Source: Chloroflexota bacterium
GTDB lineage: Bacteria > Chloroflexota > Anaerolineae > UBA7937 > B3-Chlor
NCBI GenBank assembly: GCA_030603665.1
Contig: JAUVXJ010000017.1
Location: 17,896 to 81,895 of the forward strand
Direction of reading: 5' to 3'
Length of the DNA: 64,000 nt
The notes below the pieces were generated by a model. That model saw nothing but the letters and a program-made list of their open reading frames with translations, was not told the origin of the DNA and ran no database searches. A program made the position numbers and the translations under genes. Positions 16,234 to 24,332 of this stretch are shown in pieces. Position 1 is the stretch's first letter. Each line of letters starts with the position of its first letter.

Positions 16234-18342
16234 ATGAACAGGCCAGTGCAGGCCAGCAGAAAGAGAGAGCTTCTCCAGTTCGTCGCTCGCCTCTTGCTGA
16301 TCTGGGGCTTTCAAGTGGTGGGGCTGTTGTTCATGGTCTGGCTCTTGCCGGGCGTGAGCGTGGACAGTCTGCTGACGGCTGCCGTAGCGGTGGCCGCCAT
16401 CGGGCTGGTGAATGCGCTGCTATGGCCTATGCTTAGCTACCTTATACTGCCATTCGCGGTCTTCACCCTTGGACTCCTGTCGCTCGTGCTCAACGGAGTG
16501 CTGGTCCAGCTAGCCAGCGCGTTCGTGGAAGGCTTCGACGTGGCAAGCCTCTGGGATGCCGTCTTCCTCACGGTGGGCCTGACGGCCATCAACACCATCC
16601 TCAGCAGCCTGCTGACCATCGACGACGATAACTCGTGGTACCGCAACGTGGTGCGGAGGCGGATCAAGCGGCGCAAGAAGCCGGTGGAGACGGAGGTACC
16701 AGGCGTGCTGTTTCTGGAGCTCGATGGCCTGGCCAGGCCGGTGTTGGAGCGGGCCGTTGAGCAAGGGTACGTGCCCACTCTGGCGGGCTGGTTAGAGTCG
16801 GGCAGCCATCGGCTGGTGGGCTGGGAAACCGATCTATCCTCACAGACCTCCGCCAGTCAGGCCGGCATCCTGCACGGCAACAACCACAACATCCCGGCCT
16901 TTCGCTGGTGGGATCGCACTCGGAAGGAGATCATCTCTTCTAGCGCTGCCAAAGAGGTCGCCGTGTTGGAAGAGGAGCGCTCCGACGGTAATGGCCTACT
17001 GGTTAAGGAAGGGGCCAGCCGGGGTAACCTGTTTTCCGGAGATGCGCCCAACGTGATGCTCACCGGCAGCACAATAACCGATTTCTCCAGGTTCCACGCC
17101 ACGGACTTCAATGCCTATTTCATCGATCCTTACAACTTCTCACGGACACTGCTGTTGACCGTCTGGGACGTGATCCAGGAGATCTGGCAGTTCCGGCAGG
17201 CGCGGCGGAAGAAGGTTTACCCGATATCGAGCCGGAAGAAGAGGGGCGGCATATACCCTCTACTGCGAGCGTTTACCACGGTGGTCATGCGCGAGCTGAA
17301 CGTCTATACCTTGATCGGCGATATGTTCGCCGGCGTGCCCTCCGCCTATGCGACTTTTGTCGGGTACGATGAGGTGGCCCACCACTCGGGAGTGGAGGCG
17401 GAAGAAGCCTTCCAAGTGCTAGGCAAACTCGACCAGCAGCTTGCTCGGCTGGAAAGCGCTGCGAAACACGCGCCACGTCCCTATCACTTCGTCATCCTCT
17501 CGGACCACGGCCAAAGCGCCGGGGCTACCTTCAAACAGCGCTACCAGATGAGTCTGGAGGAGTTCGTGCAGGAACTGGCCACCGAGAAATTCCGTGTGGT
17601 GGGTGACGTGGACGTCCACGAGGACTGGGGCCAAGTCAGCGCCTTTTTCACCGAGGCGATGCACAGCAAACAGAAAGCGGTGAGCCGTCCAGTCGGCCAG
17701 GTGATGAGGAGCCGGACGAGCGAGGGCCGTGTCATCCTGGGGCCTGAGGGCGAGGAACAGAGGGGTCAAGAAGAGGAGACAGGTGCGCCGGAAGACGTTG
17801 GTACGAGTATCGCAGTGCTGGCGTCAGGCAACCTGGGTCTGGTCTATGGCACCCATGTGGAAGAGCGGGTCAACCTCGAGGAGATCGAAGCCGTATTTCC
17901 GGGCCTGCTGGAGGGCATGGTGCAGCACGAAGGAGTTGGCTTCGTGATGGTGCACTCCGAGGCGCACGGGCCGGTTGTTATCGGCTCCGCCGGCAGGTAC
18001 TATCTAACCGAAGACCGTGTGGAAGGCGAGAACCCACTAGAAGGGTTCGGGGCCAACGCCGCCGCACACCTGCGTCGCACCGACAGCTTCCCCGATGCCC
18101 CGGATCTCCTTGTGAACAGCTTCTGCAATCCGGAGACGAACGAGGTCGCCGCTTTTGAGGAGTTAATCGGCAGTCACGGTGGGCTGGGGGGCTGGCAGAC
18201 GCAGCCGTTCCTTCTCTACCCCGCCGAGTGGGAGACTGGACCAGAGACGATCGTCGGTGCGGAGGCGTTGCACCGTGTGTTGAAGGGGTGGGTGGACCAG
18301 TTGGCAACCGAAGAGGATTCGCCACGCGACAGCGCAGGCTAG
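16234..18342 (+). CDS. holin-like membrane domain fused to an alkaline-phosphatase-superfamily phosphodiesterase
   Basis: This 702-residue protein has four N-terminal helices (about 10-125) of the same family as the protein at 5842 ('GLVNALLWPMLSYLILPFAV'). The catalytic domain follows from about 150. Metal and nucleophile motifs of the superfamily are visible: 'LFLELDGLARP' (Asp near 163), 'SSQTSASQAG' near 205, 'GYDEVAHHSG' near 378 and 'ILSDHGQSAG' near 422. These enzymes hydrolyse phosphodiesters or nucleotide pyrophosphates, or transfer phosphate-containing groups on lipids and polymers; the substrate here is unknown. The fusion implies that the holin-like domain anchors or partners this activity at the membrane. 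Confidence 0.85.
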   Translation: MNRPVQASRKRELLQFVARLLLIWGFQVVGLLFMVWLLPGVSVDSLLTAAVAVAAIGLVNALLWPMLSYLILPFAVFTLGLLSLVLNGVLVQLASAFVEGFDVASLWDAVFLTVGLTAINTILSSLLTIDDDNSWYRNVVRRRIKRRKKPVETEVPGVLFLELDGLARPVLERAVEQGYVPTLAGWLESGSHRLVGWETDLSSQTSASQAGILHGNNHNIPAFRWWDRTRKEIISSSAAKEVAVLEEERSDGNGLLVKEGASRGNLFSGDAPNVMLTGSTITDFSRFHATDFNAYFIDPYNFSRTLLLTVWDVIQEIWQFRQARRKKVYPISSRKKRGGIYPLLRAFTTVVMRELNVYTLIGDMFAGVPSAYATFVGYDEVAHHSGVEAEEAFQVLGKLDQQLARLESAAKHAPRPYHFVILSDHGQSAGATFKQRYQMSLEEFVQELATEKFRVVGDVDVHEDWGQVSAFFTEAMHSKQKAVSRPVGQVMRSRTSEGRVILGPEGEEQRGQEEETGAPEDVGTSIAVLASGNLGLVYGTHVEERVNLEEIEAVFPGLLEGMVQHEGVGFVMVHSEAHGPVVIGSAGRYYLTEDRVEGENPLEGFGANAAAHLRRTDSFPDAPDLLVNSFCNPETNEVAAFEELIGSHGGLGGWQTQPFLLYPAEWETGPETIVGAEALHRVLKGWVDQLATEEDSPRDSAG

Positions 18343-18451
18343 GCACCCTAAGCAGGCCTGGCTCGCCGTGTTGCCGATTCTCCTCGCGCACATGGCCCAT
18401 TTCCCAAGGTCTCCACGAACAGCGGGCGTCGGCAGTGATGTCACGAGTCCA

Positions 18452-19228
18452 ATGAAGTCCATCTCCTCCGTGACCTACGTGGGACACGCCACGGTGCTCA
18501 TCGAGATGGATGGGCTCCGTATCCTGACCGACCCCGTGCTGCGGACACGCGTGGGCCCACTTGTCCGCGAGGCGCCCAAGCCACCGAGTCTCGGAAGGGT
18601 CAATCTCGTCCTGATCTCCCACCCCCATTGGGATCATCTCGACCCTCCATCCTTGAGACTGCTGGAGGGTGATCCGCGTATTCTTGTCCCCAGAGGTACT
18701 GCCTCTTTCTTGCGCGCCCAGGGCATGTGCCACGTGCATGAAATGGCGCCAGGAGACCAGACGTCCATCGGTAATGTGGTGGTGGAAGCCACGGTGGCCA
18801 GCCATTCGGGCCGCAGACCGCCCTTTGGGCCAACGACTGACTGCGTGGGATTCCTGATTCGGGGAAGCCATCAGATCTACTTCGCTGGAGATACCGATCT
18901 GTTCCCGGAGATGCGTGACCTAGGCAATGATCTCGACGTGGCCCTGCTGCCGATCTCGGGCTGGGGCCTGAGGCTGGGCGCTGGGCACATGGACCCGCTA
19001 CGAGCTGCCCGGTCGCTGATTCACCTCCGCCCTACAATAGCGATCCCCATTCACTGGGGAACTTACCGCCCCCTGGGTCTGCGATGGATGCGACCCCCAT
19101 TCCTGTCACGCCCACCCAAGGATTTCGCCGCCTTCGCGGCCGCCCTGGCGCCAGACGTGCAGGTCTGCGTTCTGGAGCCTAGCCAATCACTTGATCTCGC
19201 GGGATTACCCCCAGACGGTTCCACGTAA
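18452..19228 (+). CDS. UlaG/NAPE-PLD-like metallo-beta-lactamase-fold hydrolase
   Basis: The start at ATG 18452 begins 'MKSISSVTYVGHATVLIEMD', the normal family N-terminus; the frame is open further upstream to 18368. The zinc motif 'SHPHWDHLD' near residue 50, 'ASHSGRR' near 115, 'FAGDTDLF' near 145 and 'IHWGTYRPLG' near 205 complete the MBL site. Family members include L-ascorbate-6-phosphate lactonase and N-acyl-phosphatidylethanolamine phospholipase D, so the substrate cannot be set. Following a phosphodiesterase, a lipid or phospho-ester substrate is plausible. Confidence 0.85.
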   Translation: MKSISSVTYVGHATVLIEMDGLRILTDPVLRTRVGPLVREAPKPPSLGRVNLVLISHPHWDHLDPPSLRLLEGDPRILVPRGTASFLRAQGMCHVHEMAPGDQTSIGNVVVEATVASHSGRRPPFGPTTDCVGFLIRGSHQIYFAGDTDLFPEMRDLGNDLDVALLPISGWGLRLGAGHMDPLRAARSLIHLRPTIAIPIHWGTYRPLGLRWMRPPFLSRPPKDFAAFAAALAPDVQVCVLEPSQSLDLAGLPPDGST

Positions 19229-19386
19229 GGGTCACCGCTCACGTGCCCTGCTGACAGTTGAGCGGAGCTATGGTCCTACTACTCAGTGCTCCGTCGGGTT
19301 GCCACGCGGCACATGCCGGGTTGCGGGCTGTGCTCCGCGCACGGCAGGATCTGCGTTCGTCCAATCGGCGTCTCTGACGCGCTCAT

Positions 19387-19848
19387 CTGCCCCGCCTCTA
19401 CGATCCAACCGAAGGCCGCATCAGCCTCGACGGCCACGACCTGCGCGCCGTGAGCCAGGAGTCACTGGCGCAGCAGATCGACATGGTGACCCAGGAGACC
19501 TACCTGTTCCACGACACGGTGCGGGCCAACCTGCTCTACGCCGACCCCGACGCCACCCAGGCTGAGCTGGAGACCGCCTGCCGGGCGGCCAACATACACG
19601 ACTTCATTGCGGGGTTGCCCAACGGCTACGACACGGTGGTCGGCGAGCGAGGCTACCGGTTCAGCGGCGGCGAGAAGCAGCGGCTGTCCACCATCTTGGC
19701 CGCCGACCAGATCCTGGTGCTGGACGAAGGCCGCCTGGTGGAGCAGGGCACCCACGTCGAGCTCCTGGCACGGGCCGGCCTCTATGCCCACCTATACGAG
19801 ACGCAGTTCGGCCAGAAGCCGGAATCGCCTACATCTGACCTGTCCTGA
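19387..19848 (+). pseudogene. ABC exporter ATP-binding fragment with internal deletion
   Basis: Homology begins abruptly at 'LPRLYDPTEGRISLDGHDLR' with no Walker A upstream, and continues through the Q-loop region ('VTQETYLFHDTVRANLLY') to the 'SGGEKQRLS' signature. The sequence then jumps directly to 'TILAADQILVLDEGRLVEQG', the segment that normally follows the H-loop. Walker B, D-loop and H-loop (about 40 residues) are missing. The junction sits at RLS, a tripeptide present at both ends of the usual gap, which suggests deletion between short repeats. It cannot be a working ATPase. No permease half remains. Confidence 0.85.
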
Positions 19849-20134
19849 TACACCCGCCGCCCTCTGTGAGCGGGGCCTCATCCCACTATAGGCAACCCAA
19901 CTTGACCTCTCTCTCCTTTTGTGCTATCATCTACCGACTTCGCCTCTACTCCGATGATCGTCTGAGACGCATGCCTCGTCCTGGCTGTCATCACTGGGCA
20001 CCGATATGCACGAGGAGGAAGGACTATTGTGATTGGCGGACCGCCGACGTGCCGCTCTTGGTGTCTACTCCTCCAGCCACACCGCTCATCCAGTTTCCGA
20101 CGTATGAAACCTCGCCCACGAACGGGGGATAGCC

Positions 20135-20347
20135 ATGCCTGACTTCAATCCCTTCGACATGGACTTCGACGGCGATGTTGACCGCATCGACTTCCTTGGG
20201 TTCGACTACCTGACTCGGCGTGTGCTGCGGCCAGATGAGGACGAACAGGACGATGATGACCAACCCTACTGCAGGGCAACGGTCGGCAACAATCAAGAAG
20301 GAGTGGATGGGGGAAAAGGACAGGTTCTACAACAAGTACGCGCGTGA
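20135..20347 (+). CDS. small acidic protein with EF-hand/dockerin-like motif
   Basis: This 70-residue frame starts after GGGGGAT. The first 45 residues are strongly acidic: 'DMDFDGDVDRIDFLGFDYL' has the DxDxDGDVDxxDF calcium-loop spacing of EF-hand/dockerin repeats, then 'DEDEQDDDD'. From about residue 46 the sequence looks random, and the adjacent +1 frame becomes protein-like (see 20307), so the true 3' end may be frameshifted. Confidence 0.5.
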   Translation: MPDFNPFDMDFDGDVDRIDFLGFDYLTRRVLRPDEDEQDDDDQPYCRATVGNNQEGVDGGKGQVLQQVRA

Positions 20348-20483
20348 GATACAGGCCGGAGAAATGACGGCCAGTGAGGCTTGGAAGGAGCACGCCCACG
20401 GAAGTGGTCGAAAACGACCTTTCCCGTGGATGTCTCCGACACTAAGGAACGGGAGGGAGAAATGTCTAGAGAACAGAAGGTAA
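20307..20483 (+). CDS. small basic protein overlapping the previous frame
   Basis: ATG at 20307 follows AAGGAG. The 58-residue product begins 'MGEKDRFYNKYAREIQAGEM' and looks like a helical coding sequence; it overlaps the acidic ORF in another frame. It is either a separate coupled gene or the C-terminal part of the acidic protein after a frameshift near 20260-20300. Its end overlaps the start of the lipoprotein at 20462. Confidence 0.4.
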   Translation: MGEKDRFYNKYAREIQAGEMTASEAWKEHAHGSGRKRPFPWMSPTLRNGREKCLENRR

Positions 20484-21538
20484 GAATGTATCAAAGCAGC
20501 AGGGTTGTTGTGATTGCGACGGTATGTCTCTTGGTGTTGCCGGTGTTTCTATCTGGGTGTATTGGGGAGGAGGTCGACAAAACCCTCGAGACTGTGGACC
20601 GAGCCATCAACAGACTGGAGGGTGAATCGGCCGATTGGCACACCGTGCTTGAAGACCTGAAGGACGATCTACCCGCTGATGTGCAGTCAACGATCAGACA
20701 TGAGGTCAGTGACGCCACCACGCGAGCGATTGCCGCTGCTGGGGCAGAATTTAAATGCGACGAAGAGTTCATCCGAGAACAGGTCCTGTCCGACCTATAT
20801 CGCGTCAGGGCAAGATTGACCGGGGGGACCATCCCTTCAAGAGAGCCAAGGATCTGTCACGCTGTCCCGAACTTCATCGACGCTGCGTTGGTTCCGGACC
20901 GTGACGATCACCTGAGCTTCATGGGCTACAATTTGAAGACGTCTGGAATGAAAGTCCTGCTGCAAACAGGCGACACGACGTTCGATGTAAGCGCGTACCT
21001 GGATCATCCCTCTCACTACGAGCTGACCGTGAATCTCGGGCGCAACGGGGTGCCGCTGGGTCCCTTCGCTCGCAGGTTCATCCTGATGTGGAACGACGAA
21101 GAGATTCACTCAGTCGGGATCAATCCAGCGCCGGTTCCAGAGCCGGTACGCCACACACTGCGCATAAGTGGTATGGTGGACGTAAACGACGACGATTGGG
21201 GCGACGATCAACACAACACGTTTTCCGTTGACTGGAGTGTCACCTTGACGCCCGAACAGCCAAATGCAGTGTACCGAGATCAATGGTGCGTTGATGAGGT
21301 TCGAGGTGAGATGGAGGTCAGCATCAGTCTTGATGCGTCCACTGGAAAGGTGTTCGGGAATGGTGTTACCAGAACCTATGAGGCCGAATCTGGGTCTTGC
21401 GGCGGTAACGATCTGGACGAAACGCATACATTCAACTTTGAGCTGAATCCTGGCTATCTTACGGTTTATGATGAGAAGCTCGAGAACGCCGGAGACTATG
21501 CCGATTTCGACTTGACATTTCAAAACATCAAAGGATAG
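20462..21538 (+). CDS. predicted lipoprotein, unknown function
   Basis: The start at 20462 is chosen because 'gggagggaga' precedes it and the signal peptide follows at once; the frame is open upstream. After 'MSREQKVRMYQSSRVVVIAT' comes a hydrophobic core and lipobox 'VFLSGCIGEE'. The mature 330-residue part has an N-terminal helical region, then beta-rich segments with a cysteine pair ('DQWCVDEVRGEM' and 'ESGSCGGNDLD'). No family is recognised. It should sit on the outer face of the cytoplasmic membrane. Confidence 0.7.
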   Translation: MSREQKVRMYQSSRVVVIATVCLLVLPVFLSGCIGEEVDKTLETVDRAINRLEGESADWHTVLEDLKDDLPADVQSTIRHEVSDATTRAIAAAGAEFKCDEEFIREQVLSDLYRVRARLTGGTIPSREPRICHAVPNFIDAALVPDRDDHLSFMGYNLKTSGMKVLLQTGDTTFDVSAYLDHPSHYELTVNLGRNGVPLGPFARRFILMWNDEEIHSVGINPAPVPEPVRHTLRISGMVDVNDDDWGDDQHNTFSVDWSVTLTPEQPNAVYRDQWCVDEVRGEMEVSISLDASTGKVFGNGVTRTYEAESGSCGGNDLDETHTFNFELNPGYLTVYDEKLENAGDYADFDLTFQNIKG

Positions 21539-21764
21539 CTGCTATCGAGATCTACGAATGGCCCTGAACCCAGCCTCTAGTGCAGGCTTCCTGTGATTCT
21601 CCCGTACCGTTTTGACGAGTAATTCGTCACATATGGTAAAACAGACGCGCACGATCGCATAACATGTGGCAGATATGTCTGTGCAGCGTAGCTTCTCCGT
21701 AAGGCAGCATCTCGTTCATCGGGGTTTGCGTGACGCAACGTAGTCCAAAGGAGGAACAGACGGC
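21539..21764. other. intergenic, AT-richer, no supported gene
   Basis: This stretch has several A/T-rich patches (for example around 21600-21650) and ends at the strong AAAGGAGG at 21747-21754. It may hold the promoter for the genes to the right; no clear boxes can be assigned. Confidence 0.35.
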
Positions 21765-21860
21765 ATCCTGACCGTCCGGGTTGCCCTGGCGATCGCCGTG
21801 GGCTTGGCGGCGAGGTTCCTGCTGGACTATCTGAGCGGTGCGGAGCAGTACGTGATATGA
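21765..21860 (+). CDS. possible 31-residue membrane peptide with non-AUG start
   Basis: AAAGGAGG is followed after ten bases by ATC (or the next codon, CTG) and an open frame to TGA. The product, TVRVALAIAVGLAARFLLDY then LSGAEQYVI, is a single plausible membrane helix. No ATG, GTG or TTG exists at the right distance. It could be a gene with a rare start or a relic that lost its start codon. Confidence 0.25.
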   Translation: MLTVRVALAIAVGLAARFLLDYLSGAEQYVI

Positions 21861-21888
21861 ACTGCTGCAATACTAGAAAGGGGGAGTG

Positions 21889-22596
21889 ATGTCTACGGAT
21901 GTCGAGGCTGCGAGAGTGCTGGGACAGGTGAAGAGGCGGAAGCCGGCCCCAGGGAAGCGCGAGGTGTTCGACTTGCTCAAGGACGTGGGCCTCGCGTTGA
22001 CCGCCATGCTGGGCAGGAGCTGTGAGGTCGTGCTCCATGATACGACCGATCTGGAGCACTCCATCGTTTGGGTAGACGGTGACGTTACCGGCAGAGACGT
22101 CGGCGGCACGATGACCGACTATGGATTACAGAGGCTCCAGAAAGGCGAGACCCATCCGGTTTTCAACTATACCACCTATACCGAGACCGGAAAGACCTTG
22201 AAGAGCTGCAGCATCTGGCTCCGCGACTCAGAGGGTGAGATCTATGGCGCTTTTTGCATCAATCTAGATGTCACCGCCATTGAGTACCTGCAGGATCTGG
22301 TCCGGGACCTGGCGCCGGATACGTCCCGCGCGGATGTGCGTGAGACTCATGCGCAGACGTTGCAGGAGTTGCTGGACACGATGATCGCTGAGTGCGAATA
22401 TCAGATAGGCGCCGTGGCCGAGGACATGACCAAGGACGAGAGAATCGAGATGGTCCGGATGCTCGACGACAGAGGAGCCTTCCAGGTCAGGAACTCTGTG
22501 TCGTACGTAGCGGGTCGAGCTGGCGTGACCAGAAAGACGATCTACAACGATCTGAGCGAGATATCGGAGAGCAGGGCCGACAGCGAGAGCCAGTGA
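21889..22596 (+). CDS. YheO/DauR-like transcriptional regulator (PAS-like + HTH)
   Basis: ATG at 21889 is preferred over GTG 21886 on spacing from AAAGGGGG. Residues about 20-135 match the YheO PAS-like sensor domain ('SCEVVLHDTTDLEHSIVWVD', 'SCSIWLRDSEGEIYGAFCIN'). The C-terminal 60 residues match the DauR-type helix-turn-helix ('FQVRNSVSYVAGRAGVTRKT', then 'IYNDLSEI'). DauR represses D-arginine catabolism in Pseudomonas; ligands of most homologues are unknown. No metabolic target gene is adjacent, so its regulon cannot be inferred. Confidence 0.85.
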   Translation: MSTDVEAARVLGQVKRRKPAPGKREVFDLLKDVGLALTAMLGRSCEVVLHDTTDLEHSIVWVDGDVTGRDVGGTMTDYGLQRLQKGETHPVFNYTTYTETGKTLKSCSIWLRDSEGEIYGAFCINLDVTAIEYLQDLVRDLAPDTSRADVRETHAQTLQELLDTMIAECEYQIGAVAEDMTKDERIEMVRMLDDRGAFQVRNSVSYVAGRAGVTRKTIYNDLSEISESRADSESQ

Positions 22597-22654
22597 GGGG
22601 CAGTGCAGGCCCTGGTTTTCGCCTCTGTCGTGCGGCGATCCTGGAGGTTGCGCC

Positions 22655-22843
22655 ATGACTGAGGACGCGGTTCTCAGACTGAACGATGCCAGGGAGGGGT
22701 TGTCTCCGGAGATGCGCCAACGGCTCGGGAAAGCCCTCAAGCGGCGAGTGCTGGCGATGAAGGAAGCGGACGAAGCAGAGGCCGAGCTGGAGTCCACGCT
22801 GGCCCTGATCGCAGCGGACACGACCACAGGCGGGCGTAGCTGA
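22655..22843 (+). CDS. small helical protein, unknown
   Basis: GGAGG precedes ATG 22655. The 62-residue product is charged and helical ('LGKALKRRVLAMKEADEAEA'). It lies one base from the NUMOD3-like gene and has the compact packing of phage genes. No function can be assigned. Confidence 0.5.
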   Translation: MTEDAVLRLNDAREGLSPEMRQRLGKALKRRVLAMKEADEAEAELESTLALIAADTTTGGRS

Positions 22844-22844
22844 G

Positions 22845-23162
22845 ATGCGGACTTGCGAGTGCGGGTGCGGGGCGGTCGTAAAACGGCGGTTTGTCCGTGG
22901 CCATAACTTGAGCGGTGAGGCGCAAAGGGGGCGGGTCTTTTCCGCGGAGCATCGGCGTCGAATCTCTGAGTCTAAGACGGGGCGGAAACGGACCTTTACG
23001 CCGGAACACTGTCAAGCGATCAGCAAGGGGCGGACGGGAATCACCGTCGGTCCATTGACGCCAGAACACCGGGCGGCGATCGGCAAAGCAAGGACCGGGC
23101 GCAAGCTATCGCCGGACCATCGGGCGGCAATCTCGCGCGGCATGCGGAAAAGGGGGGTATGA
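22845..23162 (+). CDS. NUMOD3-repeat protein (nuclease-associated modular domain)
   Basis: The 105-residue product has an N-terminal Cys cluster 'CECGCGAVVKRRFVRGHN' followed by four repeats of the form 'SAEHRRRISESKTGRK', 'TPEHCQAISKGRTG', 'TPEHRAAIGKARTGRK' and 'SPDHRAAISRGMRK'. These are NUMOD3-type DNA-binding modules, normally attached to GIY-YIG or HNH homing nucleases. No nuclease domain is present here, so it is either a stand-alone binder or a remnant of a homing endonuclease. Phage-like context. Confidence 0.75.
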   Translation: MRTCECGCGAVVKRRFVRGHNLSGEAQRGRVFSAEHRRRISESKTGRKRTFTPEHCQAISKGRTGITVGPLTPEHRAAIGKARTGRKLSPDHRAAISRGMRKRGV

Positions 23163-23308
23163 GAGAGATGCCGGGGGGTCCGCCTATTAGTCTGCTCGAG
23201 ATAGTGTTGTGCGGCGTGCTATGCGGCGCTGGATCGCTACCGATTATCGTCTTGCTGGTTTTGGTTTGGTGGCACCGGGGGCGCATAGGTGGTCCGATTA
23301 AAGGGTGA
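23159..23308 (+). CDS. 49-residue single-helix membrane protein
   Basis: ATG at 23159 overlaps the TGA of the NUMOD3 gene (ATGA). The frame runs 49 codons to TGA 23306-23308. The product has one membrane helix ('IIVLLVLVWWHRGR' at its end) and a basic tail. Overlap and composition support a small phage-type gene; function unknown. Confidence 0.5.
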   Translation: MREMPGGPPISLLEIVLCGVLCGAGSLPIIVLLVLVWWHRGRIGGPIKG

Positions 23309-23323
23309 GAAAACGGTAGACAT

Positions 23324-23419
23324 ATGGCCATGTCAAAACGACTGAACGTGGACTACAATCTGCGCAACGCGGAGGAACTACCGCTCACGCATCAAGAGAC
23401 AGCAGGTGAGGACAACTGA
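23324..23419 (+). CDS. possible 31-residue ORF
   Basis: ATG 23324 to TGA 23417-23419 encodes MAMSKRLNVDYNLRNAEELP and 11 more residues. There is no strong ribosome binding site. It continues the string of short same-strand genes from 22655 but may be chance. Confidence 0.25.
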   Translation: MAMSKRLNVDYNLRNAEELPLTHQETAGEDN

Positions 23420-23481
23420 GGCATGCGTGACCGGACGAGACGCCCGACGTTTCGAGAAGGAGGCTTCGCATCGCCAACAGA

Positions 23482-24282
23482 TTGAGTGTAACCCTGGTGG
23501 TCGCAACACTCCTGCTCATGGCCAACTGTGCCACTGAGCCTACCCCTACACCTGACCTCGTGGCAACGGAAGTCTCTGTACATAAGGCGGCAGCCGCTAC
23601 CCTGACCGCCGAGGCGCCCATAGCTACCGCCACATCATTGCCCACCAATACACCCACTGCCACTTCTACTCAGACGCCGAGTCCCACAGCGACTACCACC
23701 TACACTGCGACTCCGGCTCCCCCCACGCCAACTCCCACAACTCCGCCCCCATTGGACATCGATCCAAGCTCGGTCGCGTTGATGTTGAGTGACCTTCCGC
23801 CGGGGTTCTACGTCGTTGAAACCGATACTGGCCCGACAACCAATCGGGAGATTGCCGACACACATCCGAATCCCGAGGAGTACATGCAACTGCTTGGCCA
23901 GTGGGGTAGAACTTCCGGGTGGCGGTCCAGTTTCAGCCGTGGCCCGGAGCTGGAGAGTCTCTTCCAGGTTCAATTGATAGAGAACTATGTGTCAATCTAC
24001 CGAACTGCTGACGGTGCGCACCTGTCGCTGGCCAACTGGTCCGTGGACTTGTCTTCCAGGTTCGATGAATTCCGGCAAGTCTCTGTGCCGGGGCTCGGTC
24101 ACGAAGCGCAGGGCTACATGGCGAAGCTGACTGGTGAGTCGTGGACAGTCGCTTCCTATGTCCTGAACTTCCGCTTTCGTAACGTATTCGTAAGTGTGCG
24201 GGTATTTGGACTCGAAGGGGGTGTATCGATGGATGATGCGATCCCTCTCGCTCAGATAGTCCTGCAACGTCTGGGTGGCTAA
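23482..24282 (+). CDS. predicted lipoprotein with Thr/Pro-rich linker
   Basis: The mature protein follows lipobox 'LLLMANCATEP'. About 70 residues of Thr/Pro/Ala repeats (TPTATSTQTPSPTATTTYTA) form an extended linker, then a globular domain of about 170 residues of unknown family. The start is uncertain. TTG at 23482 is possible, but the only good Shine-Dalgarno (AGAAGGAGG, ending at 23463) is followed at normal distance by ATC 23470, which would give a more basic n-region. It is a surface protein of unknown role. Confidence 0.7.
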   Translation: MSVTLVVATLLLMANCATEPTPTPDLVATEVSVHKAAAATLTAEAPIATATSLPTNTPTATSTQTPSPTATTTYTATPAPPTPTPTTPPPLDIDPSSVALMLSDLPPGFYVVETDTGPTTNREIADTHPNPEEYMQLLGQWGRTSGWRSSFSRGPELESLFQVQLIENYVSIYRTADGAHLSLANWSVDLSSRFDEFRQVSVPGLGHEAQGYMAKLTGESWTVASYVLNFRFRNVFVSVRVFGLEGGVSMDDAIPLAQIVLQRLGG

Positions 24283-24332
24283 TGAATTCGTAGATCGCGA
24301 TTGGCACACACCTCCTCGAATGGCCTTAGGAA

